A stretch of 64,000 nucleotides of DNA from Nocardia arthritidis. GTDB lineage: Bacteria > Actinomycetota > Actinomycetes > Mycobacteriales > Mycobacteriaceae. The DNA lies in assembly GCF_011801145.1 (NCBI RefSeq), contig NZ_CP046172.1:8370001-8434000 (forward strand), read 5' to 3'. Of this stretch, positions 18,094 through 26,748 are shown piece by piece. The translations under genes were made by a program, and so were the position numbers. Each line of letters begins with the position of its first letter. Positions within the stretch are counted from its first letter, which is position 1. The notes under the pieces were generated by a model. That model was not told the DNA's origin. It did no database searches and saw nothing but the letters and a program-made list of their open reading frames with translations.

Positions 18094-19716
18094 TCACAGC
18101 GGCAGCGGGTCGCCCGCGGTGAGCTCGGTTTCGGCGTCGTCCGGCTCGATCACCGGCGGGCGATACCTCGGCGGTTTGGCGCGCTGCGGCGGTGCGGCGG
18201 GCCGCGTGAGCTCGCCGACGCAGTCCTCGGGCCGCACCCACACGGCGTCCAGACCCCCTGACGTCAGCCGTACCCGCCAATCCGCCTCGACCCCGGGATG
18301 ATCGGTGCGCCGGTGCATTCCCCGGCTCTCGGTGCGCGCCAGCGCGCTGTATTTCGTCCACCTGGCGACGGCGAGCAGCGCGGCCGCCTGCCGGGCCCGC
18401 AGCCGATCGATTCCGATTCCGCCCAAATCGAATTCGGCGCCCGGCCACATCGAGTCGAGTTCGCCGATGCTGTCCCGGAGGCTGCCCGCGCTGCGCCAGT
18501 AGCTGCGCCGCAGCGGCAGCGTGTGCTCCTGCACCAGCCCGACCACCGCCCGCGGATCGATCCGCGCCGCCGAACTCAACCCGGCGCCGGGTACCGCGCG
18601 GGCGCAGCCGGGCGTGCCGCGCCTCCGGGCGAACCGCGCCGCGCCCGCACCCGCCCACACACCGGAGGCGATGGCCCACGCCCCGCCCTGACCGCCGAAT
18701 CCGCTGACCGCGCCGGTGATCGGCTCGCGGGTGGTCACATCGCCTGCGCCGAACAGTCCGGCGACATCGGTCGCGCAGTCGGCGCCGACCAGCCGCAACC
18801 CGCCGGTGCCGCGCACCGTGCCCTCCAGCACCGCGCGCAGCGGCACCCGCCTGGTCCGGTCGACCAGTCCCTGCCGGGACAGCCAGCGGCGCATGGCATC
18901 CGGGACGTCGTCGAGCGCCGCGTACACCCGGCGACCGTCGGCCATCGCGGCGAAGGCGGCCGCTCGATGCCCGGACAGCACCGTGCCGGATTCGTCGTAG
19001 AGGGTGGCGAAATGCAGCGCGAGGCCCGGTGCGAATTGTGCGGAATCCAGCACCGGCGAAAGCCCGTACGCACTGGAGAACTCCATACCCGATAGTCGCG
19101 CGCCCGCCTCGACCGCGAAGAGCAGACCATCGCCGGTGGCCACATCGGTGCCCGCGCCGCCGGATAGGAAGGCGCAGCCGCCGGTGGCGACGACCACCGC
19201 GCCCGCGCGCACCGTCCACGGGCGGAAATCGTGCTGCGCCCGCACGCCAGTGGCGCCCGCGACGACGCCGTCGCGATCGGTCAGCAGTTGCATGGCCGGA
19301 TGGTGGTCGAGGATGCGCACACCCGCGGCGATCACGCTGCGGCGCATTCGGCGCAGATAACTGGCGCCGTCCAGGTAGACCCGCAGGGTCGCGCCGACCG
19401 TATCGCCAGGAAATCGATAGCCCCAGCCCGCCAATTGTTCGACGCGCCGGTGGGTTTCCTCCAGCACCCGGTGCATCAGATCGGGATCGCCGAGCCCGCC
19501 GCCGTGCGCGTACGCATTGCGCACGGCCTCGTCGCGCGCCGAACCCGGCGGGATATTCCACAGCGAGGTCGCGCCGACCGCCGACGGCCCACTGCTGCCG
19601 CAAAGACTTTTGTCCGCCAGGACCACTCGGGCGCCCGCCGCGGCGGCGGAGACGGCTGCCCAAGTTCCGGCGGGACCCCCACCCAAAACCAGCACGTCCG
19701 TCTCGAGTTCCGTCAC
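18094..19716 (-). CDS. FAD-dependent oxidoreductase, aspartate-oxidase / fumarate-reductase flavoprotein type
   Basis: The 540-residue protein has an N-terminal FAD-binding motif (LVLGGGPAGTWAAVSAA), a VVVATGGCAFLS segment and the late GLFGAGDVTTREPITGAVSGFGGQGG motif of the succinate dehydrogenase/fumarate reductase/NadB flavoprotein family. The C-terminal helical domain matches, including KYSALARTESRGMHRRTDHPG. Substrate is not clear, and no nad or sdh genes are adjacent. The GTG at 19716 starts where homologues usually begin (TELETDVLVLGGG); the frame can extend to a GTG at 19743. Confidence 0.82.
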   Translation of the reverse strand: MTELETDVLVLGGGPAGTWAAVSAAAAGARVVLADKSLCGSSGPSAVGATSLWNIPPGSARDEAVRNAYAHGGGLGDPDLMHRVLEETHRRVEQLAGWGYRFPGDTVGATLRVYLDGASYLRRMRRSVIAAGVRILDHHPAMQLLTDRDGVVAGATGVRAQHDFRPWTVRAGAVVVATGGCAFLSGGAGTDVATGDGLLFAVEAGARLSGMEFSSAYGLSPVLDSAQFAPGLALHFATLYDESGTVLSGHRAAAFAAMADGRRVYAALDDVPDAMRRWLSRQGLVDRTRRVPLRAVLEGTVRGTGGLRLVGADCATDVAGLFGAGDVTTREPITGAVSGFGGQGGAWAIASGVWAGAGAARFARRRGTPGCARAVPGAGLSSAARIDPRAVVGLVQEHTLPLRRSYWRSAGSLRDSIGELDSMWPGAEFDLGGIGIDRLRARQAAALLAVARWTKYSALARTESRGMHRRTDHPGVEADWRVRLTSGGLDAVWVRPEDCVGELTRPAAPPQRAKPPRYRPPVIEPDDAETELTAGDPLPL

Positions 19717-19767
19717 GAGATTAAATGTTCGGCCACAATTCACCAGGCCGCAACCATTATGGCAATA

Positions 19768-20031
19768 TCAGCGCCACCACTGCGTCCAGAGCAATAATCC
19801 GGTGACGATAAAAACGACCATCGATCCGGAAAATGCCGCAAAACCTTGACGCCTGTCCGAATAAATCTGTGCCGCAACGGCAATCGCGCAGGCCGCCAGA
19901 TGCCACAGCACGGTCATTGCCCCCGGTCCGGGAAATCCGCCGCGCGCCGAGGCGATCGCGGTGCCGATCACAACGGCCGTGAGCACGAAGACGCCCGCGG
20001 CGGCCACGCCGCTCAACCCGCGCAGCACCAT
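19768..20031 (-). CDS. Small membrane protein, function unknown
   Basis: The 87-residue protein has about three hydrophobic helices (near residues 7-26, 36-54 and 62-83) and ends LLLWTQWWR. No family was recognised. It lies between the flavoprotein and PHP genes on the same strand, so it may be co-transcribed. ATG at 20031 is preferred; a GTG is directly before it. Confidence 0.6.
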   Translation of the reverse strand: MVLRGLSGVAAAGVFVLTAVVIGTAIASARGGFPGPGAMTVLWHLAACAIAVAAQIYSDRRQGFAAFSGSMVVFIVTGLLLWTQWWR

Positions 20032-20056
20032 CACGACGACATCCCAATACGCGCGG

Positions 20057-20923
20057 TCACGGGGCGATCACCGGCACCCCCGTCGCCTTGCCCGCGAGTT
20101 CCTCGAATTGCGCCGGATCGGTGGTGAATTGACCGAGCCGAATGGTCTTGTTCGAGCCGTGGTAATCCGACGACCCGGTGGTGAGCAGGCCCAGCTCGTC
20201 GGCGAGCGCGGCGAGTACGGCCCGGTCCGCCGCGCTGTGGTCGGGATGGTCGAGTTCCAGACCGCCGAGGCCGAGCGTCGTCGCCTCACGGATCGCCTCC
20301 TCCGCGATCAGCCGGCCACGCTTACGCGCTCTGGCATGTGCGAGCACGCTCACCCCGCCCGCCGCCGCGATCATCTCCACCGCGCGACGCAGCGGCGTAT
20401 CGGCCTTCTCGGCGTAGTACCTGCCGTGCGGGGCAAGCAATTCGGTGAACGCGGCATCCACCGACGGCACCACCCCGGCCGCCACCAGCGCCCTGGCCAG
20501 ATGCGGCCGCCCCGCCGACCCGCCTGCCGAGGCGAGCACCGCGTCCGGATCGATCGGCAGTCCGTCGGCGCGCATCCGCTCGGCCATCGCCCGCAATCGC
20601 TCGACCCGCTCGCCGCGCAACCGCTCCCGCTCCTCGGCGAAGCCGCGGTCGGCCGGGTCGAAGAGGTAGGCGAGCAGATGCACCGGAACGGGCCAGCCGT
20701 CCTCGCCGAGCGCGATACACGACATCTCCATACCGCGCACCAGCGTCAACCCATCCGGACGCGCCTCGACCGCCTCCGCCCAGCCCGCGGTGGTGTCGTG
20801 ATCGGTGATCGCGACGACGTCCAGGCCCGCGGCCGCGGCGTTGCGGACCAACTCGGCCGGGGTGTCGGTGCCGTCGGATGCGGTGGAGTGGGTGTGGAGA
20901 TCGATGCGCACGACATCAGTCAT
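20057..20923 (-). CDS. PHP-domain phosphoesterase
   Basis: The 288-residue protein is a PHP-type metal-dependent phosphoesterase with IDLHTHSTASDGT, VVAITDHDTT, VLAHARA and GSSDYHG, the histidine/aspartate sets that bind three metals. Relatives include nucleoside-3',5'-bisphosphate and 5'-nucleotide phosphatases (RNase AM/YciV type), so nucleotide turnover is likely but the substrate is not fixed. The ATG at 20923 is preceded by about 40 bp after the SUFU gene, so these genes may form one transcript. Confidence 0.88.
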   Translation of the reverse strand: MTDVVRIDLHTHSTASDGTDTPAELVRNAAAAGLDVVAITDHDTTAGWAEAVEARPDGLTLVRGMEMSCIALGEDGWPVPVHLLAYLFDPADRGFAEERERLRGERVERLRAMAERMRADGLPIDPDAVLASAGGSAGRPHLARALVAAGVVPSVDAAFTELLAPHGRYYAEKADTPLRRAVEMIAAAGGVSVLAHARARKRGRLIAEEAIREATTLGLGGLELDHPDHSAADRAVLAALADELGLLTTGSSDYHGSNKTIRLGQFTTDPAQFEELAGKATGVPVIAP

Positions 20924-20966
20924 ACCGTGCCGCTGGGCAAACCGTGCGGAGACGTCGCGCTCGGTA

Positions 20967-21548
20967 TTACAGCGCGGCCGCGCCCCGGCGCGGATCGCGG
21001 ACATCGATACCCGCTTCCGTCCACGCATCGCGCAGCGCCTGCGCACCCCGCACCCGCACCCACGCCGCCTCGGTGGCGGTCACCGGCGTCACGGCGAAAT
21101 AGCGCACCGGATCCGCCGGTTCCGGCAACACCACATCCGGAATGTCACTGTCCCCCAACAACACCGCCGTGAACGGCGCGTCATGCCAGATCGGCTCACC
21201 CAGGTCCAGCAGCGCATCCGCTTGCAGCACAACACCTTCCACTGCGGGAGTGGCGGCGAGCACGCCGAGCGAACGGGCCAGCCCCGACTGCGCGCCCACC
21301 CCGGAGCGCAGCGTCAACACCAGCTCGGCGCGCGGGCCGCGCACCGGATCCGCAAGCACCGCAGCCGGATCCCCCATCGGATGCCGCGACCCGCCGAGCG
21401 TCACGTAGTGCACCAACTCATCGCCGGGTATCCGCAGGATCTCGATCGGCTCCAACCCGAGGAATGTCACCGAGGCGGAATCCACACCGGCGCCGGCCAT
21501 TCCGAAATGGTCCAGCACCTCGGTGCGGACCGTCTGCACAACTTCCAT
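20967..21548 (-). CDS. Suppressor-of-fused (SUFU) domain protein
   Basis: The 193-residue protein has the bacterial SUFU-like pattern: PIEILRIPGDELVHYVTLGGSRHPM early, RAELVLTLRSG in the middle, and a C-terminal FAVTPVTATEAAWVRV stretch. Bacterial SUFU proteins are small adaptor-like proteins, sometimes acting as immunity factors for toxins, but no toxin adjoins this one and similar chromosomal copies occur in mycobacteria. The stop-to-start distance to the upstream stress-protein gene is 4 bp, so the two are co-transcribed. Confidence 0.78.
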   Translation of the reverse strand: MEVVQTVRTEVLDHFGMAGAGVDSASVTFLGLEPIEILRIPGDELVHYVTLGGSRHPMGDPAAVLADPVRGPRAELVLTLRSGVGAQSGLARSLGVLAATPAVEGVVLQADALLDLGEPIWHDAPFTAVLLGDSDIPDVVLPEPADPVRYFAVTPVTATEAAWVRVRGAQALRDAWTEAGIDVRDPRRGAAAL

Positions 21549-21552
21549 TCGC

Positions 21553-22047
21553 TCAGATCGCCAACCGCGCCAGCATGTCTCGCGCCTGCTCGGCCGACTT
21601 CGGGTCGCACAGCACGTCGTAGCGCCCGGCCACCAACTGCATGGTGGACGCGAAATCGCGGGTGCCCCTCGTCGCGGCGTACGGGATCGAGGTGGAGATG
21701 ACCCCGAAGATGATGCCGCCGACGAGGCCGACGAGCAGCGGCCCGAGCGCGCCGCCGGAGGTGGTGAACAGGCTCAACAGCAGGCCGAGGAACAGACCGA
21801 GCCATGCGCCGGATACGACGCCGCCGCCGATGACCTTGGCCCAGTTCAGCCGGTACAGGACGCGCTCGACCTGCATCAGATCGACGCCGACGATGGTGAC
21901 GTCCTGCACCGGGAACTGGCCGTCGGCCAGATAGTCGACCGCCCGCTGCGCCTCGGCGTAGGTCGGATAGGAACCCACCGGCCAGCCCGATGGCGGGGTC
22001 GGCAGACCCTGACGGGCGCGATTGGAGTTCCCCAAGGGATTCGTCAT
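21553..22047 (-). CDS. Membrane protein with general stress protein 17M-like domain
   Basis: The 164-residue protein has an N-terminal YflT/GSP17M-type module (YPTYAEAQRAVDYLADGQFPVQDVTIVGVDL) of the kind found in stress proteins. Two hydrophobic helices follow in the middle, and then a short C-terminal tail YDVLCDPKSAEQAR. It is probably membrane-bound with the sensing domain in the cytoplasm. The role is unknown. It starts the minus-strand run with the SUFU and PHP genes. Confidence 0.75.
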   Translation of the reverse strand: MTNPLGNSNRARQGLPTPPSGWPVGSYPTYAEAQRAVDYLADGQFPVQDVTIVGVDLMQVERVLYRLNWAKVIGGGVVSGAWLGLFLGLLLSLFTTSGGALGPLLVGLVGGIIFGVISTSIPYAATRGTRDFASTMQLVAGRYDVLCDPKSAEQARDMLARLAI

Positions 22048-22104
22048 ACCTTCTATTCTGCTATTTCCGCGCGGCTCGCGGAGGTGTGAAACGCGCGGTG
22101 CCCA

Positions 22105-23034
22105 TTATTGAGACGAACGCGTCATTCCGGCGGCCCTGCCCTTGTCCGCGATTACCTGCGCCATTTTCGCGCTGGCCTCATCGATCATTTCGTCGCCGAG
22201 CATCACCGCGCCACGCGCGCCGCCGGATTCGGAGGTGTGATACGCGTATGCCTCCAGGATCTGCTCGGCGCGATCGTAATCCGCCTGGCGCGGGCTGAAA
22301 ATCTCGTTACACGCCTCGATCTGGGTCGGATGCAGCACCCATTTGCCGTCGAAGCCGAGTGCGGCGGTGCGCGCGGCCGCCCGACGGAAGCCGTCGAGGT
22401 CGCGAATCTGCAAGTAGGGGCCGTCGATTGCCTGCAGGCCATGCGCGCGGGCGGCGAGCAGGATCGTCATCAGGATGTGGTGGTAGGCGTCGCCGGTGTC
22501 GTAGCCCTCCGGCTGTTCGCCCACCACGAGCGTGCGCATATTGATGCTGGCCATGAAGTCGGCGGGGCCGAACACCAGGCTGCACACGCGCGGGCTCGCG
22601 GTCGCTATCTCGTCGATATTGCGCAGGCCCATGGCATTTTCCAGCTGCGGTTCGATTCCGATGCGGCCGACCGGCAGCCCACCGGCCTTCTCCAGCTGGG
22701 TGAGCAGCAGATCGAGCGCGCGCACCTGACCGGCATCGGTGACCTTCGGCAGCAGGATCGCATCGATATGCGCACCCGCGCCCTCGACGACGGCGATCAC
22801 GTCGGCATAGGTCCACTCGGTGGTCCAGTCGTTGACCCGCACCACCCGCAGCTGCTGGCCCCACCCCGAATCATGCAGCGCGGCAACAATATTGGCCCGC
22901 GCGGCCACCTTCGCCGCCGGCGCGACCGCATCCTCCAGATCCAGGAACACCGCATCGGCGGGCAGTCCCTTGGCCTTCTCGATCATCTTCGGATTGCTGC
23001 CCGGTACGGCGAGCACCGATCGACGCGGCTGCAT
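22105..23034 (-). CDS. citE: HpcH/HpaI aldolase/citrate-lyase-beta-like protein (CitE)
   Basis: The 309-residue protein is a CitE-type acyl-CoA lyase with RRSVLAVPGSN at the N-terminus, the metal/phosphate motif ADAVFLDLEDAVAP, EPQLENAMGLRNIDEI, FGPADFMASI and GKWVLHPTQIE. No CitD or CitF genes are present, so it is not part of citrate lyase; stand-alone relatives cleave malyl-CoA- or citramalyl-CoA-like substrates. The ATG at 23034 has AGGAG upstream. The short divergent gap to the MgtE-like gene holds both promoters. Confidence 0.85.
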   Translation of the reverse strand: MQPRRSVLAVPGSNPKMIEKAKGLPADAVFLDLEDAVAPAAKVAARANIVAALHDSGWGQQLRVVRVNDWTTEWTYADVIAVVEGAGAHIDAILLPKVTDAGQVRALDLLLTQLEKAGGLPVGRIGIEPQLENAMGLRNIDEIATASPRVCSLVFGPADFMASINMRTLVVGEQPEGYDTGDAYHHILMTILLAARAHGLQAIDGPYLQIRDLDGFRRAAARTAALGFDGKWVLHPTQIEACNEIFSPRQADYDRAEQILEAYAYHTSESGGARGAVMLGDEMIDEASAKMAQVIADKGRAAGMTRSSQ

Positions 23035-23069
23035 GACACTCCTGTCCATCGTTTTCGGCGGCATACCTC

Positions 23070-23075
23070 TAGCCT
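23070..23075 (+). promoter_or_regulatory. Leaderless -10 box TAGCCT
   Basis: TAGCCT ends 7 nt before the ATG at 23083 and no ribosome site precedes that ATG. Confidence 0.55.
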
Positions 23076-23082
23076 TGCAGGC

Positions 23083-24366
23083 ATGGCAGCTACCAGGGTG
23101 TACGTCGCCAGGCTGGCCGGCCTGGTGGTGCTGGGACCGGACGGCGAGTCTATCGGCCGGATCCGGGACGTGGTCGTCGCGATCCGCTACGACCGCCAGC
23201 AACCCCGCGTACACGGTCTCGTCGTCGAATTGCCAACCCGCCGCCGCATTTTCGTGCCCATGCTGCGCGTCACCACGATCGACCCCGGCAGTGTGACATT
23301 GAACACGGGGACGGTGAGCCTGCGCCGGTTCACCCAGCGCCCCGGTGAACTGCTCGCCCTGGCCCAGATCGCGGATTCCAAGGTGCGGGTCGGCGATCCG
23401 GATCTGCCGGATCTGCACGGCGTCGACGTATTCGTCGTCGATCTCGGCATCGAACAGACCAGGACCAGGGATTGGCGGGTGTCCAGGGTCGCGGTGCGCG
23501 GACATCGCCGTCTCGGGCGCAGGCGCGCCGTGCACGTCGTCGACTGGGCCGACGTCTCCGGCCTGACCCCGTACGAGATCGGGCGGCCGGGCCAGGACGT
23601 CACGGCGCTGCTGGAACAGTTCGAGAAGCTGCGCCCCGCCGATGTCGCGCACCTGCTGCGCGAACTGCCCGAGAAGCGCCGCATCGAGGTGGCGGTCGCA
23701 CTCGACGACGAGCGGCTGGCCGACGTCGTCCAGGAGCTCCCCGACGACGACCAGGTGGAACTGCTCGGACATCTGGAGGTGCACCGCGCCGCCGACCTGC
23801 TGGAGGCGATGGATCCGGACGACGCCGCCGACCTGCTCGGCGAGCTACCCAAGGGTGAGGCGGATTCGCTGCTCGCGCTGATGGATCCGGAGGAATCCGA
23901 ACCGGTGCGCCGCCTGCTGGAACACTCCCCCGACACCGCGGGCGGTCTGATGACGCCGAAACCAGTGATCCTCACCCCCGCGGCGACGGTTGCCGAGGCG
24001 CTGGCCCGGGTGCGCAACCCGGATCTGACGCCGGCACTGGCCTCGATGGTGTTCGTCGTCCGCCCGCCCACCGCGACGCCCACCGGCAGATACCTCGGCT
24101 CGGTACATATCCAGCAACTGCTGCGTGAACCACCGGCACACCTGGTGGGTGCCCTGGTCGACACCGATCTGAAGACACTGCACCCCGATGTGCCGCTGGC
24201 TGCGGTGACCCGCTACTTCGCCACCTACAACCTGGTCTGCGGTCCGGTGGTGGACGAGGAGAACCACTTGCTCGGCGCGGTCACCGTGGACGATGTGCTC
24301 GACCATCTACTGCCCGAGGACTGGCGCGAGCACGAAGAACTACACCCCGAGGGCATTCATTCATGA
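23083..24366 (+). CDS. PRC-barrel / MgtE N-domain / CBS-domain protein
   Basis: The 427-residue soluble protein has PRC-barrel-like modules in the first 160 residues (LVVLGPDGESIGRIRDVVV and VDVFVVDLGIEQ). An MgtE intracellular N-domain follows (about 185-290) with repeats such as DVAHLLRELPEKRR and AADLLEAMDPDDAADLLGEL, then paired CBS-type motifs to the end. It lacks the MgtE transmembrane domain, so it is a magnesium/ligand-sensing protein and not a transporter by itself. The 3' end overlaps the DUF1003 gene by 4 bp. The order matches Rv1232c-Rv1231c. Confidence 0.88.
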   Translation: MAATRVYVARLAGLVVLGPDGESIGRIRDVVVAIRYDRQQPRVHGLVVELPTRRRIFVPMLRVTTIDPGSVTLNTGTVSLRRFTQRPGELLALAQIADSKVRVGDPDLPDLHGVDVFVVDLGIEQTRTRDWRVSRVAVRGHRRLGRRRAVHVVDWADVSGLTPYEIGRPGQDVTALLEQFEKLRPADVAHLLRELPEKRRIEVAVALDDERLADVVQELPDDDQVELLGHLEVHRAADLLEAMDPDDAADLLGELPKGEADSLLALMDPEESEPVRRLLEHSPDTAGGLMTPKPVILTPAATVAEALARVRNPDLTPALASMVFVVRPPTATPTGRYLGSVHIQQLLREPPAHLVGALVDTDLKTLHPDVPLAAVTRYFATYNLVCGPVVDEENHLLGAVTVDDVLDHLLPEDWREHEELHPEGIHS

Positions 24367-24980
24367 TCGAGAAGAGTTCGGCACGTCAACGGCTGGAGAC
24401 ACCGGTCGAATCCCGTTTCCGCTTCGACTTCGACGCGGAGGCGATGGCGCGCACCAGCGAGCAGATCGCCCGATTCCTCGGCACCGGGCGATATCTCGTC
24501 ATCCAGACGGTGATCGTGGCCGTCTGGATCGCGCTGAACGTCTTCGCGGTGAGCCTGCAGTGGGATCCGTATCCGTTCATCCTCCTGAACCTCGCGTTCT
24601 CCACCCAGGCCGCCTACGCCGCGCCGCTGATCCTGCTGGCGCAGAACCGGCAGGACAACCGGGACCGGGTCTCGCTGGAGGAGGACCGGGTGCGCGCCGC
24701 GCAGACCAAGGCCGATACCGAATTCCTGGCCCGCGAGCTGGCGGCCCTGCGCATCGCGGTCGGCGAGGTCGCCACCCGCGACTACCTGCGCCGGGAGTTG
24801 GAGGAGATGCGCGAGATCCTGGACCGGATCGAGGCCGCGACACCGAACGCGAACGGCCACACGGATAAAACGCCCAAAGCGCACCGCAAGAAAAAGGTCC
24901 GGCAACCGTCCCCAGTTCCGGTTTCCCCAGTCGTACCGGACGAACCGGACGCGCCGACACCTGGCATTGACGGCTCGTAG
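24363..24980 (+). CDS. DUF1003 membrane protein
   Basis: The 205-residue protein carries the DUF1003 region: RFLGTGRYLVIQTVIVAVWIALN, a second helix containing PFILLNLAFSTQAAYAAPLILLAQNRQ, and NRDRVSLEEDRVRA. Two helices are followed by a charged coiled-coil-like stretch (about 95-160) and a Lys/Pro-rich tail. Translation is coupled to the upstream MgtE-like gene by an ATGA overlap. The pair probably works together at the membrane; the role is unknown. Confidence 0.88.
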   Translation: MIEKSSARQRLETPVESRFRFDFDAEAMARTSEQIARFLGTGRYLVIQTVIVAVWIALNVFAVSLQWDPYPFILLNLAFSTQAAYAAPLILLAQNRQDNRDRVSLEEDRVRAAQTKADTEFLARELAALRIAVGEVATRDYLRRELEEMREILDRIEAATPNANGHTDKTPKAHRKKKVRQPSPVPVSPVVPDEPDAPTPGIDGS

Positions 24981-25100
24981 CTGGGGATTGACCGGAAATG
25001 CCAACCACTCACCTGACCGGTGGGTAACCTGGAGGACGTTGTCCCGAGGGCGGGCTGGGCACGATGTCCCGGACAGCCCTCACGACGGTAGAGGATTGGT

Positions 25101-26618
25101 GTGGGCCGCATGCGAATATCTGCTCCGATAACCGTGTCGGCCCTGGTCGTCGCGGGTCTCGTCGCCACAGGATCCGCCTCTCATACCACCCCTGCCGGTG
25201 CGCCGCCGCAGGCGCCGGAGGCACTGCTCGCCGCCGCGAGCAGCCAAGGCAAAGCGGACGACCCGTCCGGTTCCGAATTGTCTCGGACGGTTGGTTTACT
25301 TCCGGTGACCGCCGATCCGCCCCGCAAACTCACCGCGATGGCGCCGAGCGACGCACCATTCGCCGCGGCGGTGCCACTACAAGACATCGCACTGCCGAAT
25401 ATCGGTGGCGCGCTTGGCATTCCCGAGATCGTCCTGGCCGCCTACCGCAACGCCGAATTGGCCATGCAGTCGGCGATGCCCAACTGTGGACTGCACTGGA
25501 GCCTGCTGGCCGGCATCGGCCGCATCGAATCCGGCCATGCCGCGGGCGGGCGCACCGACGCCAACGGCACCACGGTCACGCCCATCTACGGCCCGGCCCT
25601 GGACGGCGCCCTGCCCGGCAACGAGGTCATCAAGAACGTCGACGGCAGCTATGTGCGCGCCATCGGCCCGATGCAATTCCTGCCCGGCACCTGGACGCTG
25701 TACGCCTCCGACGGCAACGGTGACGGCGTCGCCGATCCGAACAATGTCTTCGACGCCACGCTGGCCGCGGGCAAATACCTCTGCGCGGGCGGCCTCGACC
25801 TGCGCGATCCCGCCCAGGAACTGCGTGCCGTGCTGCGCTACAACAACTCGATGGCCTACGCGGCCAACGTGCTCAGCTGGGCGACGGCCTACCGGACCGG
25901 CGGCGTGCCGACCCAGGTCACCATCTCGCCCGACCTGATCCCGCCGGGCAGCTCCACCCAGATCCCGGATATGACCGCGGTCAGCGGCACGGTCGCGACG
26001 ACGAACGCACAGCCCCCGCAGCAGCAGACCACGACGCCGAACGCACCGGCGCCCGCGCCGACCCAGGTGATGATCAACATCCCGGGCCTGCCGCCGATCC
26101 CGTGCGGCATCTTCTGCCCGCCGCCCAAGCCGGTGAATCCGTGTGACCCGCAGGTGGTTCAGGCGCCCATACCCGGAATGCCCGCGCTGCCGGGCCTCCC
26201 GGGGAACCCGGCGACGCCGCTGGCACCCGGCCAGACCTTCGGCGCGACCAACGGGGACCCGAACGATCCGGCGCACCCGCAGGCGCAGCAGCCGGGCCAG
26301 CCCGATCCCTCCAAGCCTGCGAGCTGCACGCAGCCGCAGCAGCAGGCGGGTGGACCGGCCCAGCCCGCACCACAGCCGAACCCGCAGCAGGCCGGTCCGC
26401 AACAGCCCGCCCCGGAGCAGGCAGTGGCACCCGCTCAGCAAACGCCACAGCAATCTCCTGGCGAAGCGGTGCAGTCGCAGCAGAACGCGGCGCCCGAGGT
26501 GGTCAAGACCCCGGAGGCCGCCCCGCCGCCCGCGGCCGCGCCGACCACGGCCCCGCCCCCGCCGGGAATCACCCTGCCGGGCGGATTCGTGATCCCGCTG
26601 CCCGCGCCGCCGCAGTGA
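25101..26618 (+). CDS. Secreted lytic murein transglycosylase with long Pro/Gln-rich tail
   Basis: The 505-residue protein has a signal peptide (about residues 1-33) and a transglycosylase domain of the SLT/MltB-like type (about 105-275). The domain has the catalytic-glutamate segment WSLLAGIGRIESGH and IGPMQFLPGTW, and ends in a LRAVLRYNNSMAY motif. From about residue 290 it is a disordered Pro/Gln/Ala-rich extension suited to crossing the cell wall. It should cleave peptidoglycan to anhydromuropeptides. GTG at 25101 is used; an ATG at 25110 is possible. A shorter paralogue follows directly. Confidence 0.88.
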   Translation: MGRMRISAPITVSALVVAGLVATGSASHTTPAGAPPQAPEALLAAASSQGKADDPSGSELSRTVGLLPVTADPPRKLTAMAPSDAPFAAAVPLQDIALPNIGGALGIPEIVLAAYRNAELAMQSAMPNCGLHWSLLAGIGRIESGHAAGGRTDANGTTVTPIYGPALDGALPGNEVIKNVDGSYVRAIGPMQFLPGTWTLYASDGNGDGVADPNNVFDATLAAGKYLCAGGLDLRDPAQELRAVLRYNNSMAYAANVLSWATAYRTGGVPTQVTISPDLIPPGSSTQIPDMTAVSGTVATTNAQPPQQQTTTPNAPAPAPTQVMINIPGLPPIPCGIFCPPPKPVNPCDPQVVQAPIPGMPALPGLPGNPATPLAPGQTFGATNGDPNDPAHPQAQQPGQPDPSKPASCTQPQQQAGGPAQPAPQPNPQQAGPQQPAPEQAVAPAQQTPQQSPGEAVQSQQNAAPEVVKTPEAAPPPAAAPTTAPPPPGITLPGGFVIPLPAPPQ

Positions 26619-26713
26619 TCGTTTCGGTCGCGGAGATCGTTAGTTCAGATCAGATCACGGAGTAGTAACAAAAAGGTCTCGAATGCGGTAGCCTCTCCCT
26701 CGTCCATCACGAG

Positions 26714-26729
26714 GACTCGTCATCGAGTC
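26714..26729 (+). other. Short hairpin next to the ribosome site of the second transglycosylase
   Basis: GACTCG-TCAT-CGAGTC forms a 6-bp stem with a four-base loop ending 3 bp before the GGAGGG site at 26733. In the mRNA it could affect translation start. It has no other recognisable riboswitch parts. Confidence 0.35.
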
Positions 26730-26748
26730 ATTGGAGGGTCACCACACA

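Noticed and set aside
24981..25100. c-di-AMP (ydaO) or other riboswitch upstream of the transglycosylases
   Set aside because: Such switches precede wall-lytic genes in actinobacteria, but the conserved ydaO core was not seen here or in 26619-26748.
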